A stretch of 64,000 nt of DNA from Pontibacter rufus (GTDB taxonomy: Bacteria; Bacteroidota; Bacteroidia; Cytophagales; Hymenobacteraceae): NCBI RefSeq assembly GCF_015694705.1, contig NZ_JADQDR010000005.1, positions 248,001 through 312,000 of the forward strand. Reading direction: 5' to 3'. Below the pieces are notes generated by a model, which saw only the letters and a list, made by a program, of their open reading frames with translations, made no database searches and was not told where the DNA came from. The position numbers and the translations under genes were made by a program. Positions 54,092-63,551 of the stretch are shown here, in pieces. Numbering within the stretch: position 1 is the stretch's first letter; each line of letters starts with the position of its first letter.

Positions 54092-55141
54092 TTACTTAAC
54101 TCCGGGGCGTACATGCTGTAGTATCAGTTTGTCAAATTTTTCTTTGTTATCTAAAAAGGCTACTTCAATGGGGATATAAAATACCGGCAGAGCCTGCGTC
54201 AGTTCCTGTAAATCGGCTCCGGCCAGTTTTACGGCATCTTTGCGGGTGGTCAGCACGGAGGCATTTTTATACTTATCCGTCTGCAGCATGGTCTTCAGCT
54301 TTTGTAAATCCTGCATGGTATAAGTATGATGATCAGGATAAGCGAGGTGCTGCAGAATTTTATAGCCTTGTTTCAGCAAGTATACTTTAAGCGGCTGGGG
54401 ATTGGCGATGCCGGTGAGCAGGATGAGCTGGCCGGATGGTACAGTTTGCGGTCCCAGCGCTACCGGCCCGCCATACCTGAAAGCCGAAAAAAAGATGGGC
54501 GTTTCCGGCCGGCAGTACTTCCGGATGCAGGCCACAATTTCCTGCTGCCGCAGCAACGGCAACAGTACCGGGCATTTGCTCACAATAATGGCATTGGCAC
54601 GCGCGGCCCCGCTCCTGGGCTCCCGCAGCAACCCGGCAGGCAAAACATAATCTTGATAAAACGGGCGATTGTAATCTGTCAGCAGCAAATTAAAGGAAGG
54701 CCTGATGGGCCGGTGCTGCAGGGCATCGTCGAGCACTACCACTTCCAGACCCGGCACCAACGCCTGCAGTTTCTGCACGCCCGGCACCCTGCCCTCCGAC
54801 ACGGCCACGGCCACACCCGGAAAATCGCGGTAATACTGAAATGGCTCATCGCCGAGGCTGTCGGCTGTTGCCTGCGCACCGGCAAGTATAAAACCGCTTG
54901 TTTTGCGTTTATAGCCGCGGCTGAGGGTCGCCACTTTATAGTTGTGCAGCAGGCGCAGCAGGTATTCTACGTGCGGTGTTTTGCCTGTGCCGCCCACCGT
55001 CAGGTTGCCCACAGCTATAACGGGTAAGGCAAAACGCTCCGAAGAAAGTATGGCTTTATCGTACAAAGCATTGCGCACCTGCATCACGCCGCCGTACAAC
55101 AGCGAAAACGGCCAGAGCAGCATTTGAAGATATTTAACCAT
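54092..55141 (-). CDS. lpxK: Tetraacyldisaccharide 4'-kinase
   Basis: A 349-residue kinase that phosphorylates lipid A disaccharide at the 4' position, at the inner membrane. N-terminal hydrophobic segment (MLLWPFSLLYGGVM), then PVIAVGNLTVGGTGKTPHVEYLL (P-loop), TLSRGYKRKTSG, GDEPFQYYRDFPGVAVAV and VVLDDALQHRPI with the acidic pair. A minus-strand TAATTTTG at 55158-55165 lies 16 bases before the start. Divergent from the Nif3 gene. Confidence 0.94.
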   Translation of the reverse strand: MVKYLQMLLWPFSLLYGGVMQVRNALYDKAILSSERFALPVIAVGNLTVGGTGKTPHVEYLLRLLHNYKVATLSRGYKRKTSGFILAGAQATADSLGDEPFQYYRDFPGVAVAVSEGRVPGVQKLQALVPGLEVVVLDDALQHRPIRPSFNLLLTDYNRPFYQDYVLPAGLLREPRSGAARANAIIVSKCPVLLPLLRQQEIVACIRKYCRPETPIFFSAFRYGGPVALGPQTVPSGQLILLTGIANPQPLKVYLLKQGYKILQHLAYPDHHTYTMQDLQKLKTMLQTDKYKNASVLTTRKDAVKLAGADLQELTQALPVFYIPIEVAFLDNKEKFDKLILQHVRPGVK

Positions 55142-55211
55142 AGCTTTGTAACGGGCACAAAATTATAAAATTTTAACGCACACATACTACTTATCACAAA
55201 AGCACATACGT

Positions 55212-56312
55212 ATGGCAACCATAAAAGAGGTAATTACCCGGCTCGAGCAACTCGCGCCACTCCAATACCAGGAGAGTTATGACAATGCCGGCCTGCAAAC
55301 CGGCGATCCGGCGGCGGAAGTAAAGGGTGTACTGGTAACGCTGGATTGTACCGAAGCAGTACTGGAAGAAGCTATCCGGAAGGAATGCAACCTGGTGGTG
55401 GCGCATCACCCTGTTATTTTTAAAGGTATAAAGCAACTCACAGGGCGCAACTACGTGGAGCGCACCATCATAAAAGCTATTCGCCACAACATCGCCATCT
55501 ATGCATCGCATACCAACCTGGACAATGTGCTGCCCGGTGTAAACACCAAAATAGCTGATAAACTGGCCTTACAGCACCAGCGCGTCCTGGTAAACAAGCC
55601 TCATACGCTGATGCAACTGGTTACCTTTGTGCCCCTTGCGCAAACGGAGCAGGTATTGCAGGCGCTGCACAAAGCGGGAGCCGGCAACATCGGCGCGTAC
55701 AGCAACTGTAGTTTTCAGGTGCCGGGAACAGGCCGCTTTCTGCCATCCGCAAATGCCAGCCCGGCCATCGGCGCGCCCGGAGAGCCTGAGGAGGTCGAAG
55801 AAAACCGCCTGGAAGTTATTTTCCCGGCTCATCTGCAACACACAATTATGGCTGCCCTGAAAGATGCGCATCCTTATGAGGAAGTGGCCCATTACCTCTA
55901 TGCCCTGGAAAACCTGAATCAGGAAACAGGCATTGGCATATTGGGCGAGTTACCGGAGGCATTGGATGAAGCGGCGTTTCTGGCTTATCTGAAAGAAAAA
56001 ATGCAGCTGCAGGGGCTCCGCTATACTTCCATAGGAGCAAAAAAGGTAAAAAGAGTGGCTGTGTGCGGCGGCGCCGGCAGCTTCCTGATAAAAGATGCCA
56101 TCCGGCAGGGCGCAGATGCGCTCGTAACCGGTGATGTGAAGTACCACGAATTTTTCGATGCTGAAAGCAAAATCATGGTAGCGGACATCGGGCACTATGA
56201 GAGCGAGGTCTTTACAAAGGAGATTTTTTATGAGGAGATTTCAAAAAAGTTTACTACTTTTGCAGTCTATTTATCAGAAGTAAACACAAATCCTGTCAGA
56301 TACACCTTTTAA
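55212..56312 (+). CDS. Nif3-like dinuclear metal centre protein
   Basis: A 366-residue protein with both halves of the Nif3/NGG1 fold: LVVAHHPVIFKGIKQL and IYASHTNLDNVLPG (metal ligands), an inserted CutA-like middle domain (about 130-235, the longer form of the family) and VAVCGGAGSFLIKDAI, VTGDVKYHEFFDAE, VADIGHYESE. A widespread protein, often called GTP cyclohydrolase 1 type 2; its reaction is not settled. It leads directly into the zinc-ribbon gene (3-base gap). Confidence 0.9.
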   Translation: MATIKEVITRLEQLAPLQYQESYDNAGLQTGDPAAEVKGVLVTLDCTEAVLEEAIRKECNLVVAHHPVIFKGIKQLTGRNYVERTIIKAIRHNIAIYASHTNLDNVLPGVNTKIADKLALQHQRVLVNKPHTLMQLVTFVPLAQTEQVLQALHKAGAGNIGAYSNCSFQVPGTGRFLPSANASPAIGAPGEPEEVEENRLEVIFPAHLQHTIMAALKDAHPYEEVAHYLYALENLNQETGIGILGELPEALDEAAFLAYLKEKMQLQGLRYTSIGAKKVKRVAVCGGAGSFLIKDAIRQGADALVTGDVKYHEFFDAESKIMVADIGHYESEVFTKEIFYEEISKKFTTFAVYLSEVNTNPVRYTF

Positions 56313-56315
56313 TAC

Positions 56316-57047
56316 ATGGAAAGCACTGTAGCCAGCAAATTGGACGCTTTAATGACGCTCCAGAGCATCGATTCGCAGCTTGATGAAATCAGACGCGTGA
56401 GAGGCGATTTACCCGAAGAGGTTCAGGACCTGGAAGATGAAATTGAAGGCTATGAGGTGAGAGTTCGCAAGTTTGACGACGAAGTAGCCGGACTCAACGA
56501 ATCTATTGCGCAGCGCAGGCAGGCCATCAAAGATGCAGAAGGCCTTATCCGCAAGTATGAGGATCAGCAGCAGAATGTTCGCAACAACCGCGAGTACGAT
56601 GCCATCACCAAAGAGATAGAGCTTCAGAAACTCGAAATGCAAATTGCAGAGAAGAAGATAAAAGAGGCATACTACCAGATCGAACAGAAGGTAAATGACA
56701 TTGAAGGCACCAAGGCTCGTCTGGAAGAGCGCCGCAAGGATCTCGACAATAAAAAGCAGGAACTGGGCCAGATTGTAGCAGAAAGCGAAGAAGAAGAGAA
56801 CAAGCTGAAGCAGGATCGGGAAATTGCCGCCGGCAAAATTGAGGACCGCTTGCTGAGCGCTTACAGCCGCATCCGCAAAAACGTGCGCAACGGCCTGGCC
56901 GTAGTTGCTGTAAAGCGTGACGCCTGTGGTGGTTGCTTCAACACGGTGCCGCCCCAGCGCCAAGCCGATATCGCTGCCCAGAAAAAAGTTATTGTTTGCG
57001 AGCACTGCGGCCGTATTCTGGCTGGTGTGGAGCAGCGTGTTTTTTAA
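56316..57047 (+). CDS. Coiled-coil protein with C4-type zinc ribbon
   Basis: A 243-residue protein: long helical hairpin (about 15-185, Glu/Lys/Gln-rich) and a C-terminal zinc ribbon with two CxxC pairs, DACGGCFNTV and VCEHCGRIL. Found next to Nif3 in many bacteria; proposed roles are nucleic acid binding or translation-related, not proven. The gap to Nif3 is 3 bases, so the genes form an operon. Confidence 0.88.
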   Translation: MESTVASKLDALMTLQSIDSQLDEIRRVRGDLPEEVQDLEDEIEGYEVRVRKFDDEVAGLNESIAQRRQAIKDAEGLIRKYEDQQQNVRNNREYDAITKEIELQKLEMQIAEKKIKEAYYQIEQKVNDIEGTKARLEERRKDLDNKKQELGQIVAESEEEENKLKQDREIAAGKIEDRLLSAYSRIRKNVRNGLAVVAVKRDACGGCFNTVPPQRQADIAAQKKVIVCEHCGRILAGVEQRVF

Positions 57048-57091
57048 ACCACAGATTATCTTGAGCGGCAACCGCTTACATACTATATCAG

Positions 57092-57119
57092 AAAGGATGG
57101 CTAAACCCCATCCTTTTTT
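57092..57119 (+). terminator. Terminator after the zinc-ribbon gene
   Basis: AAAGGATGG (57092-57100) and CCATCCTTT (57108-57116) form a perfect stem with a T-run to 57119. It ends 12 bases before the pabB start. Confidence 0.85.
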
Positions 57120-57131
57120 GCTTCCGGGCCT

Positions 57132-58421
57132 ATGTTCTCTGCAATAATTGAGGCCGCGGATTTACCCATCACCCTGGAAGAATTCCGCCTCCGGGCGCTT
57201 GCCTGGGCCGCACAGCAGAAACTGGCAGCCTACTACAACCCCAACCGGATTGCTTACCCGCACAATGGCTTTATACATCTGCTGGCTGTATCCAACCGCA
57301 TGCCGCTTGACCTGAATCAAGCGGATGCTTTTGACAGTTTGCGGAATACACTGGCAGCGGAGCCCGGTCTGCTGTGCGGCTACCTGGGCTACGATTTAAA
57401 AAACCAGACGGAAAAATTAAGCAGCCGCAACCCCGATCACATTGGTTTTCCTGACTTGTTCTTCTTTCAGCCGGAAGTAAAGTTATACTTTAACGAATCA
57501 GGTATAAATCTTTCTACTTCAGCTCAGAGTATAGCAGGTATACTTAAAGCCATACTTGCCACAGCGGCACCTGCGCCGTCCGCTTCTGAAAGTATAAACA
57601 TACAACAACGCGTTTCGCCGGAGAAATATAAGGCCACGGTATCGCGCATCAAAAACCATATTCTGGAGGGAGATGTGTATGAGCTGAACTACTGCATGGA
57701 GTTTTTTGCTGAGCAGGTACAGTTGGCGCCGCTTCCTTTGTACCTGGCCCTCAACGAAGCCTCTCCTACGCCATTTTCGGGTTTCCTGAAGTATGGCGAT
57801 AAATACCTGATGTGCGCGTCGCCTGAACGGTTCCTGAAGAAAGAAGGCGCGAAGCTAATCTCACAACCCATCAAAGGCACTATCCGGCGCGGCGAAACGC
57901 CGGAAGAGGATGCGCGGCTACAACACCAGCTGCGGCATGACGAAAAAGAACTGGCCGAGAACATGATGATTGTAGACCTGGTGCGCAACGATTTGAGCCG
58001 CTCCTGCGCCACCGGAACCGTGCACGTAGAGGAAATGTTCGGCATTTACGGCTTCCGGCAGGTATCGCAGATGATCTCCACGATTGTGGGGCAGCTACGG
58101 CCGGACAAGAATCTGGCAGATGCCCTGGCCGGGGCTTTTCCGATGGGAAGTATGACGGGTGCACCCAAAATAAGCGCCATGCAGTTGATTGAAGAACTGG
58201 AAGACACCAAACGCGGCTTATACTCGGGTGCCTTCGGCTACATCACCCCGGAGCAGGATTGTGATTTTAACGTCGTAATCAGGAGCATGCAATACAATGC
58301 CCATACCAGTTACCTTTCCTTTATGGTTGGCAGCGCCATCACCTCAGACTCCGACCCGGAACAAGAATACGCGGAATGCCTGCTGAAAGCAGAAGCTATT
58401 TTAAAGGTGCTTGGCGGCTGA
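57132..58421 (+). CDS. pabB: Aminodeoxychorismate synthase component I
   Basis: A 429-residue chorismate-binding enzyme: FSGFLKYGDKYLMCASPERF, PIKGTIRRG, IVDLVRNDLSR, GSMTGAPKISAM and YSGAFGYITPEQDCDFNVVI. The Lys in PIKGT marks PabB (anthranilate synthases have Ala there). With a glutaminase partner it makes aminodeoxychorismate for folate. No partner or lyase gene is adjacent. Confidence 0.92.
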   Translation: MFSAIIEAADLPITLEEFRLRALAWAAQQKLAAYYNPNRIAYPHNGFIHLLAVSNRMPLDLNQADAFDSLRNTLAAEPGLLCGYLGYDLKNQTEKLSSRNPDHIGFPDLFFFQPEVKLYFNESGINLSTSAQSIAGILKAILATAAPAPSASESINIQQRVSPEKYKATVSRIKNHILEGDVYELNYCMEFFAEQVQLAPLPLYLALNEASPTPFSGFLKYGDKYLMCASPERFLKKEGAKLISQPIKGTIRRGETPEEDARLQHQLRHDEKELAENMMIVDLVRNDLSRSCATGTVHVEEMFGIYGFRQVSQMISTIVGQLRPDKNLADALAGAFPMGSMTGAPKISAMQLIEELEDTKRGLYSGAFGYITPEQDCDFNVVIRSMQYNAHTSYLSFMVGSAITSDSDPEQEYAECLLKAEAILKVLGG

Positions 58422-58830
58422 TTGTTGTAGCGTTGAAAGCCTTGGGATGAGAAGATTTGAAAATTCCGGCAGTGAACACAATTGCAGCAACCAACTCATC
58501 TCCGATCTCATTTTAAGGTCATGTGTCAGATTGAAAATCCTCCTAAATAAGAGAATGGAATTATAAATCCCGTCCAGTAAGTATAAATGAGGCACGCAGG
58601 TATAAATTCACTCCGAAGATCTCGCGGTGTGCCAATAACCTCCGCAAGTATAGGCCAGCGGCAACCAGATGTATAAACACTTGAATTAAAAGATTCTGAA
58701 TTAACCCATTTCCACATTTTCAAATCATCACATTCCCCAAATTTAAATAACCAGCGCATCAAACATCCTCTGTCATTTTGTCACGATTTAGAGGAGATTA
58801 TTGTATATTTGCAGTTGTAACAGTATAAGT
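58422..58830. other. Non-coding stretch before miaB
   Basis: About 409 bases without a gene. It holds AGTATA words near 58581 and 58647, a weak inverted GGAATTATAAATCC region, and the miaB promoter at 58778-58811. Apart from that I see nothing in it. Confidence 0.5.
58778..58811 (+). promoter_or_regulatory. miaB promoter
   Basis: TTG (58778-58780) and TATATTTG (58804-58811) are 23 bases apart. The -7 element lies within the longer frame starting at TTG 58801, so translation must begin later, at ATG 58831, with a leader of about 15 bases. Confidence 0.55.
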
Positions 58831-60261
58831 ATGGAGCCGATAGTAGATATAGATTTTATTGACAACCGCACGCCCGAACAGGCCGCTGCCTGCGATACGC
58901 ACATCACCACTGAGTCAAATACCGGAAAAACGCGCAAGCTGTACATCGAAAGTTATGGCTGCGCGATGAATTTCTCCGATAGCGAGATTGTGTCGTCCAT
59001 CATGCATGGCGAGGGCTTTGATACGACCGCTGATATTGCGCAGGCGGATCTGGTGTTTCTGAATACCTGCTCCATCCGCGAAAAAGCCGAACAAACGGTG
59101 CGCAACCGCCTGGGCCAGATCAACTATTACAAGAAGAAAAAGCCGGCCATGATGGTTGGTGTGCTGGGCTGTATGGCAGAGCGCCTGAAAAAATCGCTGC
59201 TGGAAGAGGAAAAGATTGTAGACCTGGTAGTAGGTCCCGATGCGTACCGCGACCTGCCCAACCTGATAAACGAGGTGGACGGCGGCCAGAAAGCAGTCAA
59301 CGTGCTGCTCTCGCGCGAGGAAACCTATGCTGACATCAGTCCGATTCGCCTCAACAGCAATGGCGTAAGCGCCTTTATTTCTATCATGCGGGGCTGCGAC
59401 AACATGTGTTCGTTTTGCGTGGTGCCTTTTACGCGTGGCCGCGAGCGCAGCCGCGATGCACATTCTGTTGTGCGGGAGGCGCAGGCGCTGGTAGCACAGG
59501 GCTACAAAGAAGTAACGCTCCTGGGCCAGAACGTGGATTCTTATAAATGGGTATCGGAAGATGGCACGGAAGTGGTGAACTTTGCCAACCTGCTCGGGAT
59601 GGTGGCGCAGCTGTCGCCGGAACTGCGCGTGCGTTTTTCCACATCTCACCCCAAAGACATTACGGACGAGGTGCTGCATACCATCAGAAAGTATGACAAC
59701 ATCTGTAAGTACATCCATTTGCCGGCGCAAAGCGGCAACTCCCGCGTGCTCGAACTGATGAACCGCACCTACGATCGCGATTGGTACCTCAACCGGGTGG
59801 ACGCCATCCGCAGTATACTGGGCGAAGACTGCGGCATCTCCAGCGACATGATTGCCGGCTTCTGCTCCGAAACTGAGGAGGAGCACCAGGATACGCTCTC
59901 GCTCATGGACTACGTGCAGTACGATTATTCTTACATGTTCTTCTATTCTGAGCGCCCGGGCACATTGGCGGCACGCAAACTGGAAGACGACATTCCGCTG
60001 GAGGTAAAAAAACGCCGCCTGGACGAAATCATCACCAAGCAGCGCGAAACGTCGCTGGCGCGTAACAGACGCGACGTGGGCAAGTTACACAAAGTATTGG
60101 TAGAAGGCTTTTCCAAGAAGTCAGATGAACAGCTGAGCGGCCGCAACGACCAGAACAAAGTCGTTATCTTTGATAAGAAACACTATAAGAGAGGCGATTA
60201 CGTTAATGTTTTCGTCCACGACTGCAGCGTAGGCACTCTCTTCGGCGAAGCCGTGGATTAA
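58831..60261 (+). CDS. miaB: tRNA i6A37 methylthiotransferase
   Basis: A 476-residue radical SAM enzyme: UPF0004 cysteines in [27 protein letters not shown] and [10 protein letters not shown]; radical SAM motif [18 protein letters not shown] domain starting [14 protein letters not shown]. It converts i6A37 to ms2i6A37 on tRNA. Together with miaE (this window) the full ms2io6A path after MiaA is present. ATG 58831 is chosen because the promoter overlaps any earlier start. Confidence 0.95.
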   Translation: MEPIVDIDFIDNRTPEQAAACDTHITTESNTGKTRKLYIESYGCAMNFSDSEIVSSIMHGEGFDTTADIAQADLVFLNTCSIREKAEQTVRNRLGQINYYKKKKPAMMVGVLGCMAERLKKSLLEEEKIVDLVVGPDAYRDLPNLINEVDGGQKAVNVLLSREETYADISPIRLNSNGVSAFISIMRGCDNMCSFCVVPFTRGRERSRDAHSVVREAQALVAQGYKEVTLLGQNVDSYKWVSEDGTEVVNFANLLGMVAQLSPELRVRFSTSHPKDITDEVLHTIRKYDNICKYIHLPAQSGNSRVLELMNRTYDRDWYLNRVDAIRSILGEDCGISSDMIAGFCSETEEEHQDTLSLMDYVQYDYSYMFFYSERPGTLAARKLEDDIPLEVKKRRLDEIITKQRETSLARNRRDVGKLHKVLVEGFSKKSDEQLSGRNDQNKVVIFDKKHYKRGDYVNVFVHDCSVGTLFGEAVD

Positions 60262-60266
60262 CATTT

Positions 60267-60422
60267 TTAATGTGCTAATGAGATAATGTGCTGATGTGCT
60301 TATTATTCCGTTTGATAATGTGATAGTTGATTGTCCGTGATTTCAGGGCAACACCAATCCTTCGTTAGCACATTAAAATCAGCACACCAGCACATCAGCA
60401 CAATAAAGAATCAGCACATTAA
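60267..60422. repeat. Inverted word repeat of TGTGCTGA/TCAGCACA type
   Basis: Left block 60267-60303 holds AATGTGCTAATGAG and AATGTGCTGATGTGC; right block 60364-60422 holds four TCAGCACA/TTAGCACA copies. The blocks are complementary with several registers. The right block lies within an open frame that runs into the next gene, which explains a false early start there. Confidence 0.7.
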
Positions 60423-60426
60423 GTAC

Positions 60427-61701
60427 ATGCGCAATATCGATATTCAAAGTATAAAACAGCGATTCGGAATTATAGGCAACTCTCCCCTGCTCAACCATGC
60501 CATACAGGTGGCGGTGCAGGTGGCGCCAACCGACATGACGGTGCTCATTACGGGCGAAAGTGGCAGCGGGAAGGAATCTTTTTCCAAAATCATACACCAG
60601 CTGAGCCCGCGCAAGCACGGGCAGTTTATTGCCATTAACTGCGGCGCTATTCCGGAAGGCACCATCGACTCCGAACTTTTCGGTCACGAAAAAGGCTCCT
60701 TCACCGGAGCGCAGGAAGCACGGAAAGGTTATTTTGAGGTGACGGACGGTGGTACCATCTTTTTGGATGAGATTGGCGAAATGCCTCTGGGCACGCAGGC
60801 TAGGCTGCTGCGCGTGCTCGAAAATGGCGAGTTTATCAAAGTAGGCTCATCTAAGGTGCAGAAAACGGATGTGCGCGTGGTGACTGCCACCAACGTAAAC
60901 CTGATGCATGCAGTGGAGAAAGGCCGCTTCCGCGAAGATTTATACTACAGGCTGAGCACAGTGCCCATTTCTGTGCCTCCGCTGCGCGAGCGTGGCGAGG
61001 ATATTTACCTGCTTTTCCGGAAGTTTGCCAGTGATTTTGCAGACAAGTATAAAGTGAAGCCCATCAACCTGACAGCTGATGCCGTACAGGAATTGCTGAA
61101 TTTCCGCTTTCCGGGCAACATCCGCCAGCTAAAGAATATTGTGGAGCAGATATCGGTGCTGGAGTATGACCGGGAGGTGAATGCTGATAAGCTGCGCTCC
61201 TACCTGCCCTCTGTGCCAAGCAGCCTGCCTGCCCTGCTGAAAAAAGAAAACCCGTCGGATCAGCATATCTCGGAGCGTGATTTGCTCTATAAAGTACTGT
61301 TTGACATGCGCCGCGATATGTCGGAACTCAAAAAACTGGTTTTCGACATGCTGCCGCACCAGCCCAACGACGAGGCTTTGTTTAAAGACCACGGCCATTT
61401 GTTTGAGAACATAGAGCATTTTAACGGCAGAAGCTACCAGCCACAGGAATCCAAACAGGCGGAGCATTTTTACCTGCCCGTAAATCATGGACAGGCGCAT
61501 CATGATTATGAGGAGCACAAAGTAGAAGATATTCCGCACGAAACCGAAGAGGAAAGCCTGTCGCTGGAGAATAAAGAGAAAGAGCTTATCCTGAAAGCGC
61601 TGAAGAAGCATAGCAACAAACGCAAGTATGCCGCGCAGGATCTGGGTATTTCAGAAAGAACCCTTTACCGGAAATTAAAACAATATGACATTGAAAATTA
61701 A
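60427..61701 (+). CDS. Sigma-54-dependent transcription activator (AAA+ plus Fis HTH)
   Basis: A 424-residue regulator with no N-terminal receiver or PAS domain. The AAA+ domain begins near residue 10: LITGESGSGKESFSKIIH (Walker A), GHEKGSFTGAQEARKGYFE (the sigma-54 contact loop, GSFTGA), GGTIFLDEIGEM (Walker B) and FRFPGNIRQLKNIVEQ. The C-terminus has the Fis helix-turn-helix, KKHSNKRKYAAQDLGISERT. The longer frame from 60331 begins inside the repeat block, so ATG 60427 is chosen. It overlaps lptE by 17 bases. Absence of a sensor domain suggests control by abundance or a partner. Confidence 0.92.
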   Translation: MRNIDIQSIKQRFGIIGNSPLLNHAIQVAVQVAPTDMTVLITGESGSGKESFSKIIHQLSPRKHGQFIAINCGAIPEGTIDSELFGHEKGSFTGAQEARKGYFEVTDGGTIFLDEIGEMPLGTQARLLRVLENGEFIKVGSSKVQKTDVRVVTATNVNLMHAVEKGRFREDLYYRLSTVPISVPPLRERGEDIYLLFRKFASDFADKYKVKPINLTADAVQELLNFRFPGNIRQLKNIVEQISVLEYDREVNADKLRSYLPSVPSSLPALLKKENPSDQHISERDLLYKVLFDMRRDMSELKKLVFDMLPHQPNDEALFKDHGHLFENIEHFNGRSYQPQESKQAEHFYLPVNHGQAHHDYEEHKVEDIPHETEEESLSLENKEKELILKALKKHSNKRKYAAQDLGISERTLYRKLKQYDIEN

Positions 61702-62212
61702 AGATCGCTTTATCCTTTATACTTTGTCGCTGGCACTGCTGCTGTGCAATGGCTGTGGCGTATACTCTTTTTCCGGAACCAACATCAGCCCGGACGTAAA
61801 AACCATCTCCATCCAGACGATTGAAAACAGCAGCGGCGAAGGCCCGGCCAACCTGACGCAGGTAGTTACTGATAACTTTAAAAACTACTTCCGCCGCAAC
61901 TCCAATCTGACTGTTTTGCAAAACGACGGAGACTTGCAATTAGAAGGGCAGATTGTTAGCTTTACCCTTTCGCCAGCCGCTATTCAGCGGGAGGGCCTGG
62001 AAGACAGGGCCGGCCTAAACCGCCTGACTTTGGGCATACAGGTGCGCTATACGAATACCAAAAATCCGGAAGAAAACTTCGACAGACTGTTTACTATCTC
62101 CCGTGATTTCGGCCAGAATGTAGACGTTACCCAAATACCAACGGCCTCTATTAATGAAATTACGGAGCTCCTGGTTACAGACGTTTTCAACAAAACTGTA
62201 GCCAACTGGTAA
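61685..62212 (+). CDS. lptE: LptE-family LPS-assembly lipoprotein
   Basis: A 175-residue lipoprotein: signal ending LLLCNGC (Cys about residue 24), then GVYSFSGTNISPDVKTISIQTIENSS and LQLEGQIVSFTLSPAAIQ, the LptE/LpsE beta-sandwich of Bacteroidota. LptE plugs the LptD barrel that inserts LPS in the outer membrane. It overlaps the activator gene by 17 bases. Confidence 0.88.
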   Translation: MTLKIKDRFILYTLSLALLLCNGCGVYSFSGTNISPDVKTISIQTIENSSGEGPANLTQVVTDNFKNYFRRNSNLTVLQNDGDLQLEGQIVSFTLSPAAIQREGLEDRAGLNRLTLGIQVRYTNTKNPEENFDRLFTISRDFGQNVDVTQIPTASINEITELLVTDVFNKTVANW

Positions 62213-62293
62213 GCAGCGCTTTTCAGGCTCTGTTTGTTTAATTTAAAGCTTGGTGCCCTGCTACGTCTGTCGTTATACTTAAAAAGTTATTGT

Positions 62294-63550
62294 ATGAACA
62301 AGGCCGCTTTTCTTGAACTGATACAACAGGTATCAAACATCTCGGACCAGCAGACAAAAGAGCTGGAAAAGATGGCCGCGGCCTTTCCGTACTGCCAGAC
62401 GGCCCATCTGCTGCTTGCAAAATCGGCCTTCGACCAGGGTAGCATGCTTTCCAACCAGCGCCTGCGCCGTGCCTCCGCCTATGCCACCGACCGGCAGTTG
62501 CTGAAGCGCATTATTTATACATCACCGGCCGCTACTCCTGCTTTTGAAGAACCGGTTGCTGCCGAGCCAAAGCTCCCCATACTTCCGGAAACACCTGACA
62601 GTCATCCCGACGCTCCTGCCACCGCACCGTTACTGACCGAAACTACAGCTACAACAACTCCTGATGAGGAAATGCCGCCCGAAGCAACAACCGGGGAACC
62701 AGTAACAGCCGACCAATCAGCAGAACAGCAGGAACTGTCACCAGCCAACACCATAGATGCCGAACTGGCCATGCTGCTGACCATTAACAGCCTCAGCGCA
62801 TCCTTTACAGATTTGCTCGCGCAAAAGCCTAGTGAAGCCCAACCAGAAGCCGATGTACCACTGCAGGAGGAGCCGTTGCCAAAGCATCACTTACAGGAAA
62901 CCCTGGGTGCACTGCAGGAACTGCCACAGGAGGTTCAGGAAGATAGCCCTGATGACGTGCCCTTGCCCGCTGCAACACCATCAGCTGATTTTGTGAAGCC
63001 TGCGCCGATGGCCGAAGAGGAGATTATGGCAGCATTCGCGCTGCCGGAAAGTCCTGAAGAAGCTCCCATCAACTACCGTTTAGATGAGATTGGCAGGCTT
63101 TACAGTGAGGATGTGTTGGGTTACTGGATGGCATCGAGCCGCATGGGTGAAGCGCTGCAGCTGAAAGATGAACATACACGACAGCAGCCACAGGGCTTTC
63201 ACCCGGAACTTATACTGGAATACAGCAAAACGCATGAACTGGAACGTAGCAGCCAGCCGGGACCAGCTGTACTGAACGGGCAGCTTGGCATCATTGATCA
63301 GTTTCTGAAGCTGAACCCACGGCTGAAGGCTATGAACAATTTAAAAATGCGCGCAGAGCCGCAGGAAGACTTATCACTGCGAAACAGCAAAATACGGAAA
63401 GGCATTGCTTCCGAAAGCCTGGCTAATATTTTTCTGCAGCAGGGCAAAGTAAAAAAAGCCATTAAAATATATGAGCAGCTCCTTTTGAAAAATCCGGAAA
63501 AAAAGAGTTACTTTGCCGAACAGATAGAAAAATTACAAAATCTACCCTAA
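62294..63550 (+). CDS. TPR-tailed protein of unknown function
   Basis: A 418-residue soluble protein: N-terminal helical domain (about 1-75, FLELIQQVSNISDQQTKELE, AAAFPYCQTAHLLLAKSAF), a Pro/Glu/Ala/Thr-rich low-complexity middle (about 75-255), and a C-terminal TPR motif (ASESLANIFLQQGKVKKAI). No known enzyme motif. It sits in the conserved order lptE - this gene - secG. The frame reaches back to 62234, but ATG 62294 opens the conserved domain. Function unknown. Confidence 0.78.
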   Translation: MNKAAFLELIQQVSNISDQQTKELEKMAAAFPYCQTAHLLLAKSAFDQGSMLSNQRLRRASAYATDRQLLKRIIYTSPAATPAFEEPVAAEPKLPILPETPDSHPDAPATAPLLTETTATTTPDEEMPPEATTGEPVTADQSAEQQELSPANTIDAELAMLLTINSLSASFTDLLAQKPSEAQPEADVPLQEEPLPKHHLQETLGALQELPQEVQEDSPDDVPLPAATPSADFVKPAPMAEEEIMAAFALPESPEEAPINYRLDEIGRLYSEDVLGYWMASSRMGEALQLKDEHTRQQPQGFHPELILEYSKTHELERSSQPGPAVLNGQLGIIDQFLKLNPRLKAMNNLKMRAEPQEDLSLRNSKIRKGIASESLANIFLQQGKVKKAIKIYEQLLLKNPEKKSYFAEQIEKLQNLP

Positions 63551-63551
63551 T

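Noticed and set aside
58915..59886. 323-codon antisense frame inside miaB
   Set aside because: miaB has every catalytic cysteine; the shadow has none of a known family.
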